From Lysobacter antibioticus (GTDB lineage Bacteria; Pseudomonadota; Gammaproteobacteria; Xanthomonadales; Xanthomonadaceae), in contig NZ_CP013141.1 of the NCBI RefSeq assembly GCF_001442535.1, forward strand, positions 5,721,230 to 5,727,419: a stretch of DNA of 6,190 nt, read 5' to 3'. The notes beneath the pieces were generated by a model. It was given only the letters and a program-made list of their open reading frames with translations. It searched no databases and was not told the origin of the DNA. Below, in pieces: positions 1 through 5,813 of this stretch. Position 1 is the stretch's first letter, and every line of letters starts with the position of its first letter. Both the position numbers and the translations under genes were made by a program.

Positions 1-150
1 CGGCTGCGCCGGCACCGCGTGCGCCGGCCGGGTTACATCATGCTTTCTTTGCCGATGACGACCGCAAGCGACCGGCATCGCTCCTGGCCGGCGCCGGACG
101 GCGCCGCGGCCAGACCGCGGCCGCCGCAGCGGCCACGGTTCGCTACAGGC
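1..150. other. Non-coding GC-rich region downstream of efp
   Basis: No gene can be supported here. The open frames crossing it on the plus strand run on through efp in antisense and have no family-like sequence. The region contains several GC-rich inverted repeats, the clearest at 84-113. A gene continuing from beyond the left edge cannot be excluded, because only a few dozen bases of it would be visible. Confidence 0.5.
84..113 (-). terminator. GC-rich hairpin downstream of efp, possible terminator
   Basis: CTGGCC (84-89) plus GGCGCC (90-95) can pair with GGCGCC (100-105) plus GGCCAG (108-113), leaving a GGAC loop and a two-base bulge (106-107). It lies about 40 bases past the efp stop in the direction of efp transcription. 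No T-run follows on the minus strand, so it does not meet the usual intrinsic-terminator form. It may only stabilise the 3' end, or be chance in very GC-rich DNA. Confidence 0.3.
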
Positions 151-717
151 TTACTTCGCGCGGCTGAAATACTCGCCCGAACGCGTGTCGACCTTGATGA
201 TCTCGTCCTGGCTGACGAACAAGGGCACGCGCACCACCGCGCCGGTTTCCAGGGTCGCCGGCTTGCCGCCGCCGCCCGAGGTATCGCCGCGCACGCCCGG
301 ATCGGTCTCGACGATCTTCAGTTCGACGAAGTTCGGCGGCTGGACCATGATCGGCACGCCGTTCCACAAGGTCACCACGCAGGCTTCCTCGCCCTTGAGC
401 CACTTTTCCGCGCCGCCCATGCCCGACTTGTCGGCCTGGACCTGCTCGAAGCTTTCCTGGTTCATGAAGTGCCAGTACTCGCCGTCGCTGTAGAGGTACT
501 GCATGTCGGTGTCGATGACGTCGGCGGCCTCGAGGTCGTCGGTCGCCTTCATGGTCATTTCGACCACGCGGCCGGTCTTGATGTTGCGATACTTCACGCG
601 GGTGAAGGCCTGGCCCTTGCCCGGCTTGACGTACTCGGTATCGGTGATGACGCAAGGCTCGTTGTTGACGAGGATCTTCATCCCGTTCTTGACGTCGTTC
701 ATGCCATAGCTGGCCAT
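151..717 (-). CDS. efp: Elongation factor P, lysine-modified type
   Basis: This cytoplasmic translation factor binds between the P and E sites of ribosomes stalled on consecutive prolines and speeds peptide bond formation. The 188-residue product has the normal family length. The N-terminal KOW-like domain (about 1-63) carries the loop KPGKGQA with K34, the residue that EpmA beta-lysylates in E. coli; Pseudomonas-type EF-P has arginine there and uses a different pathway. Two OB-like domains follow (about 65-127 and 129-186), the second holding the family signature around [11 protein letters not shown] and ending in [13 protein letters not shown]. The ATG at 715-717 is preceded by AGGAGT at a 7-base spacing, so the start is firm. 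It is divergent from epmB, whose product supplies the modifying group, which supports the lysine-type assignment. Whether K34 is also hydroxylated (EpmC) cannot be told here. Confidence 0.97.
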   Translation of the reverse strand: MASYGMNDVKNGMKILVNNEPCVITDTEYVKPGKGQAFTRVKYRNIKTGRVVEMTMKATDDLEAADVIDTDMQYLYSDGEYWHFMNQESFEQVQADKSGMGGAEKWLKGEEACVVTLWNGVPIMVQPPNFVELKIVETDPGVRGDTSGGGGKPATLETGAVVRVPLFVSQDEIIKVDTRSGEYFSRAK

Positions 718-976
718 GCTGAAACTCCTGCGAATAATGAGTGTGGCGTTGCGATTGGGTTCCGGTCACCCCCGCACCGGGCGGGTCGGCGGTGGCCGCG
801 GCCGTCGTCCGGCGCGATCCCGGGCCGGCCTGCGACGGGCCCAGGGGTCCGCGAAACCGGGACCTGCCTGTGGCGGCGGAAGGCTAGAATGTCGGGCTGC
901 GCCGGCCCATCCGCTGCGATTCACCGCGGCGGCGGGACCCGGGCGCCGTAATCGGAACCCTGAAGGCTAGCCCCGC
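718..976. promoter_or_regulatory. Divergent efp/epmB control region
   Basis: This 259-bp gene-free stretch separates the divergent starts of efp and epmB and must hold both promoters. On the plus strand TAGAAT at 885-890 is a good -10 match for epmB, with no convincing -35 at the right distance; the transcript would start near 897 and leave a leader of about 80 bases. On the minus strand CATTAT, just upstream of the efp Shine-Dalgarno, is the best AT-rich candidate but is very close to the gene and lacks a clear -35. The epmB ribosome site is probably GAAGG at 962-966, ten bases from the ATG. No riboswitch or regulator operator is evident. Confidence 0.5.
724..729 (-). promoter_or_regulatory. 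efp ribosome binding site
   Basis: The minus strand reads AGGAGT, seven bases before the efp ATG. It is a near-ideal Shine-Dalgarno and fixes the start against a longer overlapping frame that begins at 769. Confidence 0.85.
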
Positions 977-2032
977 ATGATACCCGCTGCTCAAGCCTCC
1001 TTACAGCAGGCCCCCTCGTTCGCGACCGCAGCCGCCGGCCCGACGCCGCCGGCCGCCGGCGCGCGCTGGCAGGCGCTGTGGCGCGACGCCGTGCGCGATC
1101 CGCGCGAGCTGCTGGCCCTGCTCGGCCTGTCCGACGCGGCCTTGGCGCTGTCGGACGAGGCAGCGGCCCAGTTCCCGCTGCGGGTGCCGCGCGGCTTCGT
1201 CGCCCGCATGCTTCGCGGCGACCCGAACGACCCACTGCTGCGCCAGGTCCTGCCGCTGGACGAGGAAATGCGGCCGATGCCGGGTTTCAGCCTGGACGCG
1301 GTCGGCGACGGCGCGGCCAAGGCCGGCCACGGCGTGATCCGCAAGTACAACGGCCGCGCCCTGCTGATCGCCACCGGCAGCTGCGCGATCCACTGCCGCT
1401 ACTGCTTCCGCCGTCACTTTCCCTATGCCGAGGAAACCGCCGCGGCCGGCGGCTGGCGCGACGCGGTCGCCGCGATCGGCGAGGACGCCGGCATCGACGA
1501 GGTCATCCTGTCCGGCGGCGACCCCTGGTCGCTGGCCACGCCGAAGCTGGAAGAGCTCACCGAAGCCCTGGCGCAAGTGCCGCACCTCAAGCGCCTGCGC
1601 ATCCACACCCGCCTGCCGGTGGTCCTGCCCGAGCGCGTCGACGCCGCGCTGCAGGCCTGGATCGAACGCCTGCCGTGGCCGGTCGCGGTGGTGCTGCACG
1701 CCAACCACGCCAACGAATTCGACGCCGAGGTCGAGGCGGCCGTGCGGCGCCTGCGCGCCAGCGGCGCGACTTTGCTCAATCAGGCGGTGCTGCTGCGCGG
1801 GGTCAACGACAGCGTCGAGGCCCTGGCCGCGCTCAGCGAGCGCAGCTACGCCGCCGGCGTGCTGCCCTACTACCTGCACCAGCTCGACCGGGTCCAGGGT
1901 TCGGCCCATTTCGAGGTCGGCGACGAGCGCGCCCGCGAGCTGCACCGGCAGCTGGCCGCGCGCCTGTCGGGCTACCTGGTGCCCAAGCTGGTGCGAGAAG
2001 TGGCAGGCGACCCGGGCAAGCGTCCGTTGTAA
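977..2032 (+). CDS. epmB: EF-P (R)-beta-lysine synthase, radical-SAM lysine 2,3-aminomutase
   Basis: EpmB converts (S)-alpha-lysine to (R)-beta-lysine, which EpmA then attaches to K34 of EF-P. The 351-residue product shows the radical-SAM cluster motif as C136, C140 and C143 in SCAIHCRYCFRRHFPY, with SGGDP at 179-183. Other family blocks are RVPRGFVARM near 69-78, LLNQAVLLRGVND at 266-278, LPYYLHQLDRVQG at 296-308 and SGYLVPKLVREV at 331-342. It ends in GDPGKRPL; by family comparison K348 should be the lysine holding pyridoxal phosphate, where E. coli has KTPL. The first 30 or so residues are alanine-rich and poorly conserved, so the ATG at 977 is likely but less certain than the fold. It lies head-to-head with efp. 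epmA is not in the window. A catabolic lysine 2,3-aminomutase is unlikely given the short length and the efp neighbour. Confidence 0.95.
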   Translation: MIPAAQASLQQAPSFATAAAGPTPPAAGARWQALWRDAVRDPRELLALLGLSDAALALSDEAAAQFPLRVPRGFVARMLRGDPNDPLLRQVLPLDEEMRPMPGFSLDAVGDGAAKAGHGVIRKYNGRALLIATGSCAIHCRYCFRRHFPYAEETAAAGGWRDAVAAIGEDAGIDEVILSGGDPWSLATPKLEELTEALAQVPHLKRLRIHTRLPVVLPERVDAALQAWIERLPWPVAVVLHANHANEFDAEVEAAVRRLRASGATLLNQAVLLRGVNDSVEALAALSERSYAAGVLPYYLHQLDRVQGSAHFEVGDERARELHRQLAARLSGYLVPKLVREVAGDPGKRPL

Positions 2033-2079
2033 GGTTGTAATCTGGTTGGGGTTTGATTGGGGAACGCCGAGGAACCGTA

Positions 2080-2114
2080 CGCGGACGCGGAAGCGCCCGC
2101 GGCGTGCGTCCGCG
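2080..2114. repeat. Inverted repeat after epmB
   Basis: CGCGGACGC at 2080-2088 is the exact reverse complement of CGTCCGCG-containing GCGTCCGCG at 2106-2114, with a 17-base GC-rich loop. It lies about 50 bases past the epmB stop. No T-run follows, so it is not a standard intrinsic terminator, and some readthrough from epmB into fimX is possible. It could also be a regulator site or a 3'-end stabilising stem. Confidence 0.45.
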
Positions 2115-2158
2115 GCGCGATCGAACTCCTCAACGGGTCACAGATTCTCGACCTTGCA

Positions 2159-2187
2159 TGGACGAGGCCGGCGCTTCATGTCATAAA
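2159..2187 (+). promoter_or_regulatory. Candidate fimX promoter
   Basis: TGGACG (2159-2164, four of six matches to the -35 consensus) is separated by 17 bases from CATAAA (2182-2187), which has TG one base upstream as in an extended -10. Transcription would start near 2194, leaving a very short leader of about 15 bases that still includes the Shine-Dalgarno. It is the only AT-rich patch in the gap. No sigma-54 or FliA-type match was seen. Confidence 0.35.
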
Positions 2188-2197
2188 ACCGGCCCAC

Positions 2198-2203
2198 GGA
2201 GGT
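2198..2203 (+). promoter_or_regulatory. fimX ribosome binding site
   Basis: GGAGGT lies five bases before the ATG at 2209. This decides the start: the frame is open back to 2053, but the upstream codons encode an arginine-rich stretch unlike a response-regulator N-terminus. Confidence 0.8.
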
Positions 2204-2208
2204 GGTCA

Positions 2209-4302
2209 ATGCAATTCGGCAAAGACATGGTGCTGCGCTTGTTGATCGTCGACGACAGCGTCGAGGCGGCGGAGGCCATCGTCAGCGGGCTACGCAACAG
2301 CGGCATCGCGGTACGGCCGACACGGCCGGAAAACGAACAGGAAGTCGCCGCACTGATCCTGCAGCATCCACCGGACCTGGTGTTGGCGGCGCGCAACTCG
2401 CGCAACGTCTCGCTGGCCAAGTTGATGCAGAGCGTCGATGCCAGCGGCAAAGACCTGCCGGTGCTGGTGCTGCTGGAATCGATCGACGACGCCGCCCTGC
2501 TCGGCGCGCTGGAGATCGGTGCGCGCGGCGTGGTGCTGCGCTCCAACGTCGCCCACCTGCAGAACGCGGTGCGCTCCGAATGGGCCGACCTGGAAGCGCG
2601 CCGTTCGCTGCGCCGCCTCGAGGCCCAGGTGCGCGAGACCGAGCGCCGTTGCGACGCGCTGATCGATTCCTCGCGCGACCCGATCGCCTACATCCACGAA
2701 GGCATGCACATCCGTGCCAATGCCGCGTACCTGGAAATCTTCGGCTTCGAGTCCTTCGAGGACATCGAGGGCATGTCCCTGCTCGACCTGGTCGCGCCTT
2801 CCCAGGTCGACGGCTTCAAGCAATTGCTCAAGCAGCTCAGCAAGGGCGAAGCGCCGCCGCCGAGCTACGAAACCCAGGCCCGCGCGCTCGACGGCAACGC
2901 CTTCCCGGCGGTCATGGAATTCACCGCCGCCACCTATGAGGGCGAACACTGCCTGCAAGTGGTGCTGCGCCGCCAGGAGATCGACCCCGAGCTCGCCCGC
3001 GAAGTGGAAGCGCTGCGCCAGCGCGACCAGGTCACCGGCCTGCTCAACCGCGCCACCTTCCTGCGCGCGCTCGAAGACGCGGTCTCCGACGCGGCGCAGA
3101 ATTCGGCCCACCACGGCCTGCTGCTGCTCGAACCCGACCATTACAACCAGCTGTTGCAGGAAATCGGCCTGGACCAGGCCGACCAGCTCATCGCCGCCTG
3201 CAGCGAGCGCCTGCGCGCGGCGATCGGCCCGGACGACATCGCCGCGCGTTTCGGCGAGCATCAGTTCGCGGTGCTGACCCGGCACAGCGACCACATGCAC
3301 ACCTCCAACCTGGCCGAAGGCATCCGCGCGGCGTTCGCCGATCACGTGCTGGAGACCGACAGCCTGTCGCTGAGCGCCACCGCCAGCGTCGGCGGCGTGC
3401 AGATCGGCGAGAAGATCGCCAGCATCACGGCGGTGCTCGGCAAGGCCAGCCAGTGCCTGCAGTCGGCCAGCGACGTCGGCGGCAACCGCACCGAGCTGTT
3501 CGACCCCGGCGCGGCCGACCGTGCCGAGGAAGAACGCATCGCCGCCTGGGTCGGACGCATCCGCGACGCCCTCGACGCCGATCGCTTCGTCATGAACTAC
3601 CAGCCGCTGATCAATCTGCACGGCGAGCCGATGGAGATGTACGAGGCCTATCTGCGCATGCAGAACAGCCCCTCGGGCGAAGTCGGCGGCGAACTGGTGC
3701 AGCCGTTGTCGTTCCTTCAGATCGCCGAAGAACACGGCCTGCTGTGGGAAATCGACCGTTGGGTGGTCGGCAAGGCCATCCAGGTGATCGGCGAACGCAT
3801 GCGCCAGGGCCGCCGCACCACCTTGCTGGTCAAGATCACCCAGGCCTCGCTGCAGGACGAGAGCCTGATCCAGCACGTAGTCGAGCAACTGGCCAAGTAC
3901 GGCGCCGACGGCAAGCTGCTGGTGCTGCAACTGCCCGAGTCCAAGGTCTTCACCAACCTGCGCGCCGCGCAGGAACTGCAGTCGCGCATCTCCCAGTACG
4001 GCGTACGCGTCGGCCTGGAGCAATTCGGCGCCGGCCTCAACTCGTTCCAGCTGCTCAACCATTTCGACGCCGCCTTCCTCAAGATCGACCGCGGCTACAT
4101 GATCGACCTCACCTCGAACCCCGACCACCAGCAGCGCGTGCGCGAAATCGCCGAAAAGGCGCGCGAACTGGGCCGGCAGACCATCGCCGAGTTCGTCCAG
4201 GACGCCGCCAGCATGAGCCTGCTGTTCGGCGCCGGCATCGACTACGCCCAGGGCCACTTCCTGGCCGCGGCCGGGCCGGACATGGATTACGACTTCCAGT
4301 AG
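2209..4302 (+). CDS. fimX: FimX-like REC-PAS-GGDEF-EAL c-di-GMP receptor for type IV pili
   Basis: FimX proteins bind c-di-GMP through an inactive EAL domain and, in xanthomonads, contact PilZ and the PilB ATPase to promote type IV pilus assembly and twitching. The 697-residue soluble product fits the family length. Domains in order: receiver-like (about 8-122), a charged helix (about 128-147), PAS (about 148-255), GGDEF (about 265-432) and EAL (about 443-690). The receiver keeps the acidic pair D15/D16, but the phosphoacceptor position is A61 and the usual lysine is R111. GGDEF reads GEHQF (349-353), so cyclase activity is not expected. In EAL the motif is EAYLR with E479 kept, but the usual metal residues are changed: the Asn position is K542, the first Glu of the ITE-type block is Q574, and the DDFGTG aspartates are E604 and Q605. 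LKID (624-627) and E661 remain. No membrane segment or signal peptide is seen. The first residues resemble P. aeruginosa FimX (RLLIVEDS-like). It could instead be a paralogous degenerate GGDEF-EAL protein, but the domain order and the pattern of loss favour FimX. Confidence 0.85.
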   Translation: MQFGKDMVLRLLIVDDSVEAAEAIVSGLRNSGIAVRPTRPENEQEVAALILQHPPDLVLAARNSRNVSLAKLMQSVDASGKDLPVLVLLESIDDAALLGALEIGARGVVLRSNVAHLQNAVRSEWADLEARRSLRRLEAQVRETERRCDALIDSSRDPIAYIHEGMHIRANAAYLEIFGFESFEDIEGMSLLDLVAPSQVDGFKQLLKQLSKGEAPPPSYETQARALDGNAFPAVMEFTAATYEGEHCLQVVLRRQEIDPELAREVEALRQRDQVTGLLNRATFLRALEDAVSDAAQNSAHHGLLLLEPDHYNQLLQEIGLDQADQLIAACSERLRAAIGPDDIAARFGEHQFAVLTRHSDHMHTSNLAEGIRAAFADHVLETDSLSLSATASVGGVQIGEKIASITAVLGKASQCLQSASDVGGNRTELFDPGAADRAEEERIAAWVGRIRDALDADRFVMNYQPLINLHGEPMEMYEAYLRMQNSPSGEVGGELVQPLSFLQIAEEHGLLWEIDRWVVGKAIQVIGERMRQGRRTTLLVKITQASLQDESLIQHVVEQLAKYGADGKLLVLQLPESKVFTNLRAAQELQSRISQYGVRVGLEQFGAGLNSFQLLNHFDAAFLKIDRGYMIDLTSNPDHQQRVREIAEKARELGRQTIAEFVQDAASMSLLFGAGIDYAQGHFLAAAGPDMDYDFQ

Positions 4303-4303
4303 T

Positions 4304-4464
4304 TCGGGAATCGGGAATCGGGAATCGGGAATCGGGAATCGGGAATCGGGAATCGGGAATCGGGAATCGGGAATCGGGAATCGGGAATCGGGAATCGGGA
4401 ATCGGGAATCGGGAATCGGGAATCGGGAATCGGGAATCGGGAATCGGGAATCGGGAATCGGGAA
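4304..4464 (+). repeat. Perfect GGGAATC heptamer array, 23 periods
   Basis: A 7-bp period (GGGAATC, or GATTCCC on the other strand) repeats without a mismatch for 161 bases. That is 22 complete units from 4306 plus a flanking TC and a final GGGAA. It begins two bases after the fimX stop codon and ends 27 bases before the terminator stem, so it would be part of the fimX 3' untranslated RNA. There are 23 GGG runs separated by four-base AATC spacers, which fits the G3-loop-G3 form of a G-quadruplex. Neither strand contains a stop in any frame, so it generates spurious RESGIGN-type (plus) and FPIPDSR-type (minus) peptides. Its perfection suggests recent expansion by slippage. I recall similar arrays between genes in Lysobacter and Xanthomonas, which is memory and not a search. 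Confidence 0.98.
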
Positions 4465-4491
4465 AGGCTGAAGAATCGAGCTCGTCCCCGC

Positions 4492-4523
4492 AACAAAAAA
4501 CCGCCGAAAGGCGGTTTTTTGTT
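4492..4523. terminator. Bidirectional intrinsic terminator between fimX and htpX
   Basis: AACAAAAAACCGCC (4492-4505) pairs perfectly with GGCGGTTTTTTGTT (4510-4523) around a GAAA loop. The GC core followed by six T on the plus strand, and the mirrored six A read as T on the minus strand, make it work in both directions. It would end fimX transcripts from the left and htpX transcripts from the right, as expected for convergent genes. Confidence 0.93.
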
Positions 4524-4576
4524 GGTGGCGAAGTCGCGGCCGACAAGCGGCAGACAACCTGCCGCTGCCTTTGCTG

Positions 4577-4604
4577 CCCCCCCTTTGAAAAAGGGCCAGG
4601 GGGG
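4577..4604. repeat. C-run/G-run hairpin, probably a dispersed intergenic element
   Basis: CCCCCCCTTT (4577-4586) can fold on AAAGGG (4590-4595) with a GAA loop, and the outer C-run can pair with the G-run at 4599-4604 across a CCA bulge (4596-4598). It lies between the terminator and the end of htpX and has no coding content. From memory, closely similar palindromes with TTTGAAAAAGGG cores are scattered between genes in Lysobacter and related genomes; whether this one is multicopy cannot be seen from one window. Confidence 0.55.
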
Positions 4605-4651
4605 ATTTGCTTCTGCTCTCAGCCGCGCAACTGCGACCTATCGCACCGATC

Positions 4652-5563
4652 TCAACGCATCACCACGCCCGACGGGCGCTGCTCCGGCGCGTTGCGCAGC
4701 GCCTCGATGCGCTCCTCCAGCGGCGGATGGCTGCGCATCAGGCGCGAAAACCCATGCCCGACCGCGCCGCTGATGCCGAAGGCCTGCACCTGGTTCGGCA
4801 GGGTGCTTTGGCCGTAGGTCTGCGACAGCCGCTGCAACGCCGCGATCATCTTGTGGCGGCCGGCGAGCTGGGCGCCGCCGGCGTCGGCGCGGAACTCGCG
4901 GTAACGCGAGAACGCCATCGCGATCATGCTGGCGATCAGGCCGAACACCACGTCCAGCACCATCACCACCACGAAATAGAAGATGCCGGGGCCGCGCGAC
5001 TCGCGCTGGCCGCCGAGCATCGCGTCGATCCAGCCGCCGACGATGCGCGCGGCGAACAACACGAAGGTGTTCAGCACGCCCTGGATCAAGGCCATCGTCA
5101 CCATGTCGCCGTTGGCGACGTGACTGACCTCGTGGGCGAGCACGGCTTCGGCTTCGTCGCGGCTCATCGCCCGCATCAGCCCGGTCGACACCGCGACCAA
5201 CGCCGAGTTGCGGTTGGCGCCGGTGGCGAAGGCGTTGATTTCCGGGGCGTCGTAGATAGCCACCTCGGGCATGCCGATGCCGGCCGCCTCGGCCTGGCGG
5301 CGCACGGTCGCGACCAGCCACTGCTCGGTCTCGTTGCGCGGCTGTTCGATCACGTAGGCGCCGGTGGTGCGTTTGGCGATCCACTTCGACATCAGCAGCG
5401 AGATCAACGAGCCGCCGAAACCGAACACCGCCGCCATGACCAGGATGCCGCCGTTGTTGCCCAGGCGGATGCCGAAGACGTTCTGCAGCACCGACATGAC
5501 GATGCCGAGCAGGATCAGCACGGCCAGGTTGGTGGCCAGGAAAAGGGCTATGCGTTTGAACAT
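4652..5563 (-). CDS. htpX: Membrane zinc metalloprotease HtpX (M48 family)
   Basis: HtpX is an inner-membrane protease that helps FtsH degrade damaged or misfolded membrane proteins, with its zinc site facing the cytoplasm. The 303-residue product is close to the E. coli length (293). Hydrophobic segments lie at about 4-24 and 38-58 and again at about 155-178 and 194-218. The catalytic motif HEVSH gives H144, E145 and H148, and the third zinc ligand is probably E223 in SRYREFRAD. The start [17 protein letters not shown] is typical of the family. The frame stays open upstream to 5650, but those 29 codons are arginine-rich and fall in the intergenic repeat array, so the ATG at 5561-5563 is preferred even though it lacks a clear Shine-Dalgarno. 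It converges on fimX and is divergent from gluQ. Heat or envelope-stress control is usual for the family but only weakly hinted at here. Confidence 0.95.
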   Translation of the reverse strand: MFKRIALFLATNLAVLILLGIVMSVLQNVFGIRLGNNGGILVMAAVFGFGGSLISLLMSKWIAKRTTGAYVIEQPRNETEQWLVATVRRQAEAAGIGMPEVAIYDAPEINAFATGANRNSALVAVSTGLMRAMSRDEAEAVLAHEVSHVANGDMVTMALIQGVLNTFVLFAARIVGGWIDAMLGGQRESRGPGIFYFVVVMVLDVVFGLIASMIAMAFSRYREFRADAGGAQLAGRHKMIAALQRLSQTYGQSTLPNQVQAFGISGAVGHGFSRLMRSHPPLEERIEALRNAPEQRPSGVVMR

Positions 5564-5622
5564 GGTCGTACGTGCTCTGGTCTTGCCGCGCACCGCGCGC
5601 GGCTTCAGTCGACGTCCCTGTC

Positions 5623-5722
5623 CAGGGCGGCCATCGCCGCCTGTTCTCATGTGCGGCGCATTCGCCGCCTATCCTCATGTGCGGCGCGATCGCCGCACTG
5701 GTCAAATGTGGCGAAACCACCG
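5623..5722. repeat. Imperfect tandem array of about 28-bp hairpin units
   Basis: Four successive units can be aligned at about 28-bp spacing: 5623-5650, 5651-5678, 5679-5707 and a decayed copy from 5708. Each starts with a GC-rich stem and ends in a TCAT/AAAT-type tail. Units 2 and 3 share CTCATGTGCGGCGC and TCGCCGC flanks (5646-5668 versus 5674-5696, 21 of 23 identical). Stems are GGCGGC/GCCGCC at 5626-5641, GCGGCG/CGCCGC at 5653-5668, GTGCGGCG/CGCCGCAC at 5679-5698 and GTGG/CCAC at 5708-5720. The array fills much of the htpX-gluQ gap and would lie partly in the htpX leader. Confidence 0.7.
5677..5706 (-). promoter_or_regulatory. Weak candidate heat-shock-like promoter for htpX
   Basis: On the minus strand TTTGACC (5700-5706) and CCGCACAT (5677-5684) are 15 bases apart, loosely recalling the sigma-32 form CTTGAAA then CCCCAT. 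The -10 half falls inside a hairpin unit and matches poorly. TTGACC alone is a fair sigma-70 -35, but no good -10 follows at 16-18 bases. Offered only as the best visible candidate. Confidence 0.2.
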
Positions 5723-5743
5723 TTAATTCAACGAGAATCCCGC

Positions 5744-5749
5744 TATAAC
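5744..5749 (+). promoter_or_regulatory. Candidate -10 element for gluQ
   Basis: TATAAC matches five of six -10 consensus bases and lies in the only AT-rich part of the gap. TTAATT at 5723-5728 is a poor -35 with a short 15-base spacing. Transcription would start near 5756, giving a leader of about 58 bases. Confidence 0.4.
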
Positions 5750-5813
5750 CCGTCCCAGCCAGAGCGCTCGTTCATTGTCCGGACATCCTTCGCCGACCGC
5801 TGCGCCCGAGCGG

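Noticed and set aside
19..951. A 310-codon plus-strand open frame across efp
   Set aside because: It is antisense to efp, which is unmistakable by sequence. The predicted protein is histidine/aspartate/leucine-rich shadow sequence.
889..951. A 20-codon open frame before epmB as a leader peptide
   Set aside because: Its ATG overlaps the candidate -10 TAGAAT, has no Shine-Dalgarno, and the composition is not informative.
2053..2208. Upstream TTG start extending fimX by 52 codons
   Set aside because: The extra residues are arginine-rich and lie over an inverted repeat and candidate promoter. GGAGGT before the ATG at 2209 and the receiver-like start just after it decide the shorter form.
4304..4464. 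CRISPR array
   Set aside because: There are no unique spacers; it is a pure 7-bp tandem repeat.
4300..4464. Stop-codon readthrough of fimX into the heptamer array giving a repeat tail
   Set aside because: The frame stays open only because the repeat has no stops in any frame; it runs into the terminator and antisense to htpX, and nothing suggests programmed readthrough at the TAG.
2290..4557. A 755-codon open frame antisense to fimX
   Set aside because: It mirrors the codon bias of fimX, has no recognisable family sequence, and its N-terminal part is the terminator and heptamer array read in reverse. fimX has clear domains and a strong ribosome site.
3453..4817. A 454-codon plus-strand frame covering the fimX end, the array and the htpX end
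   Set aside because: It is a shadow of fimX out of frame, linked by the stop-free repeat to antisense htpX sequence; it has no start signal or family match.
5564..5650. Extended htpX start at 5650
   Set aside because: The added 29 residues precede the typical HtpX N-terminus and are encoded within the hairpin repeat array.
5623..5722. CRISPR array with 28-bp repeats
   Set aside because: Units are directly adjacent, imperfect and lack spacers, and no cas gene is present.
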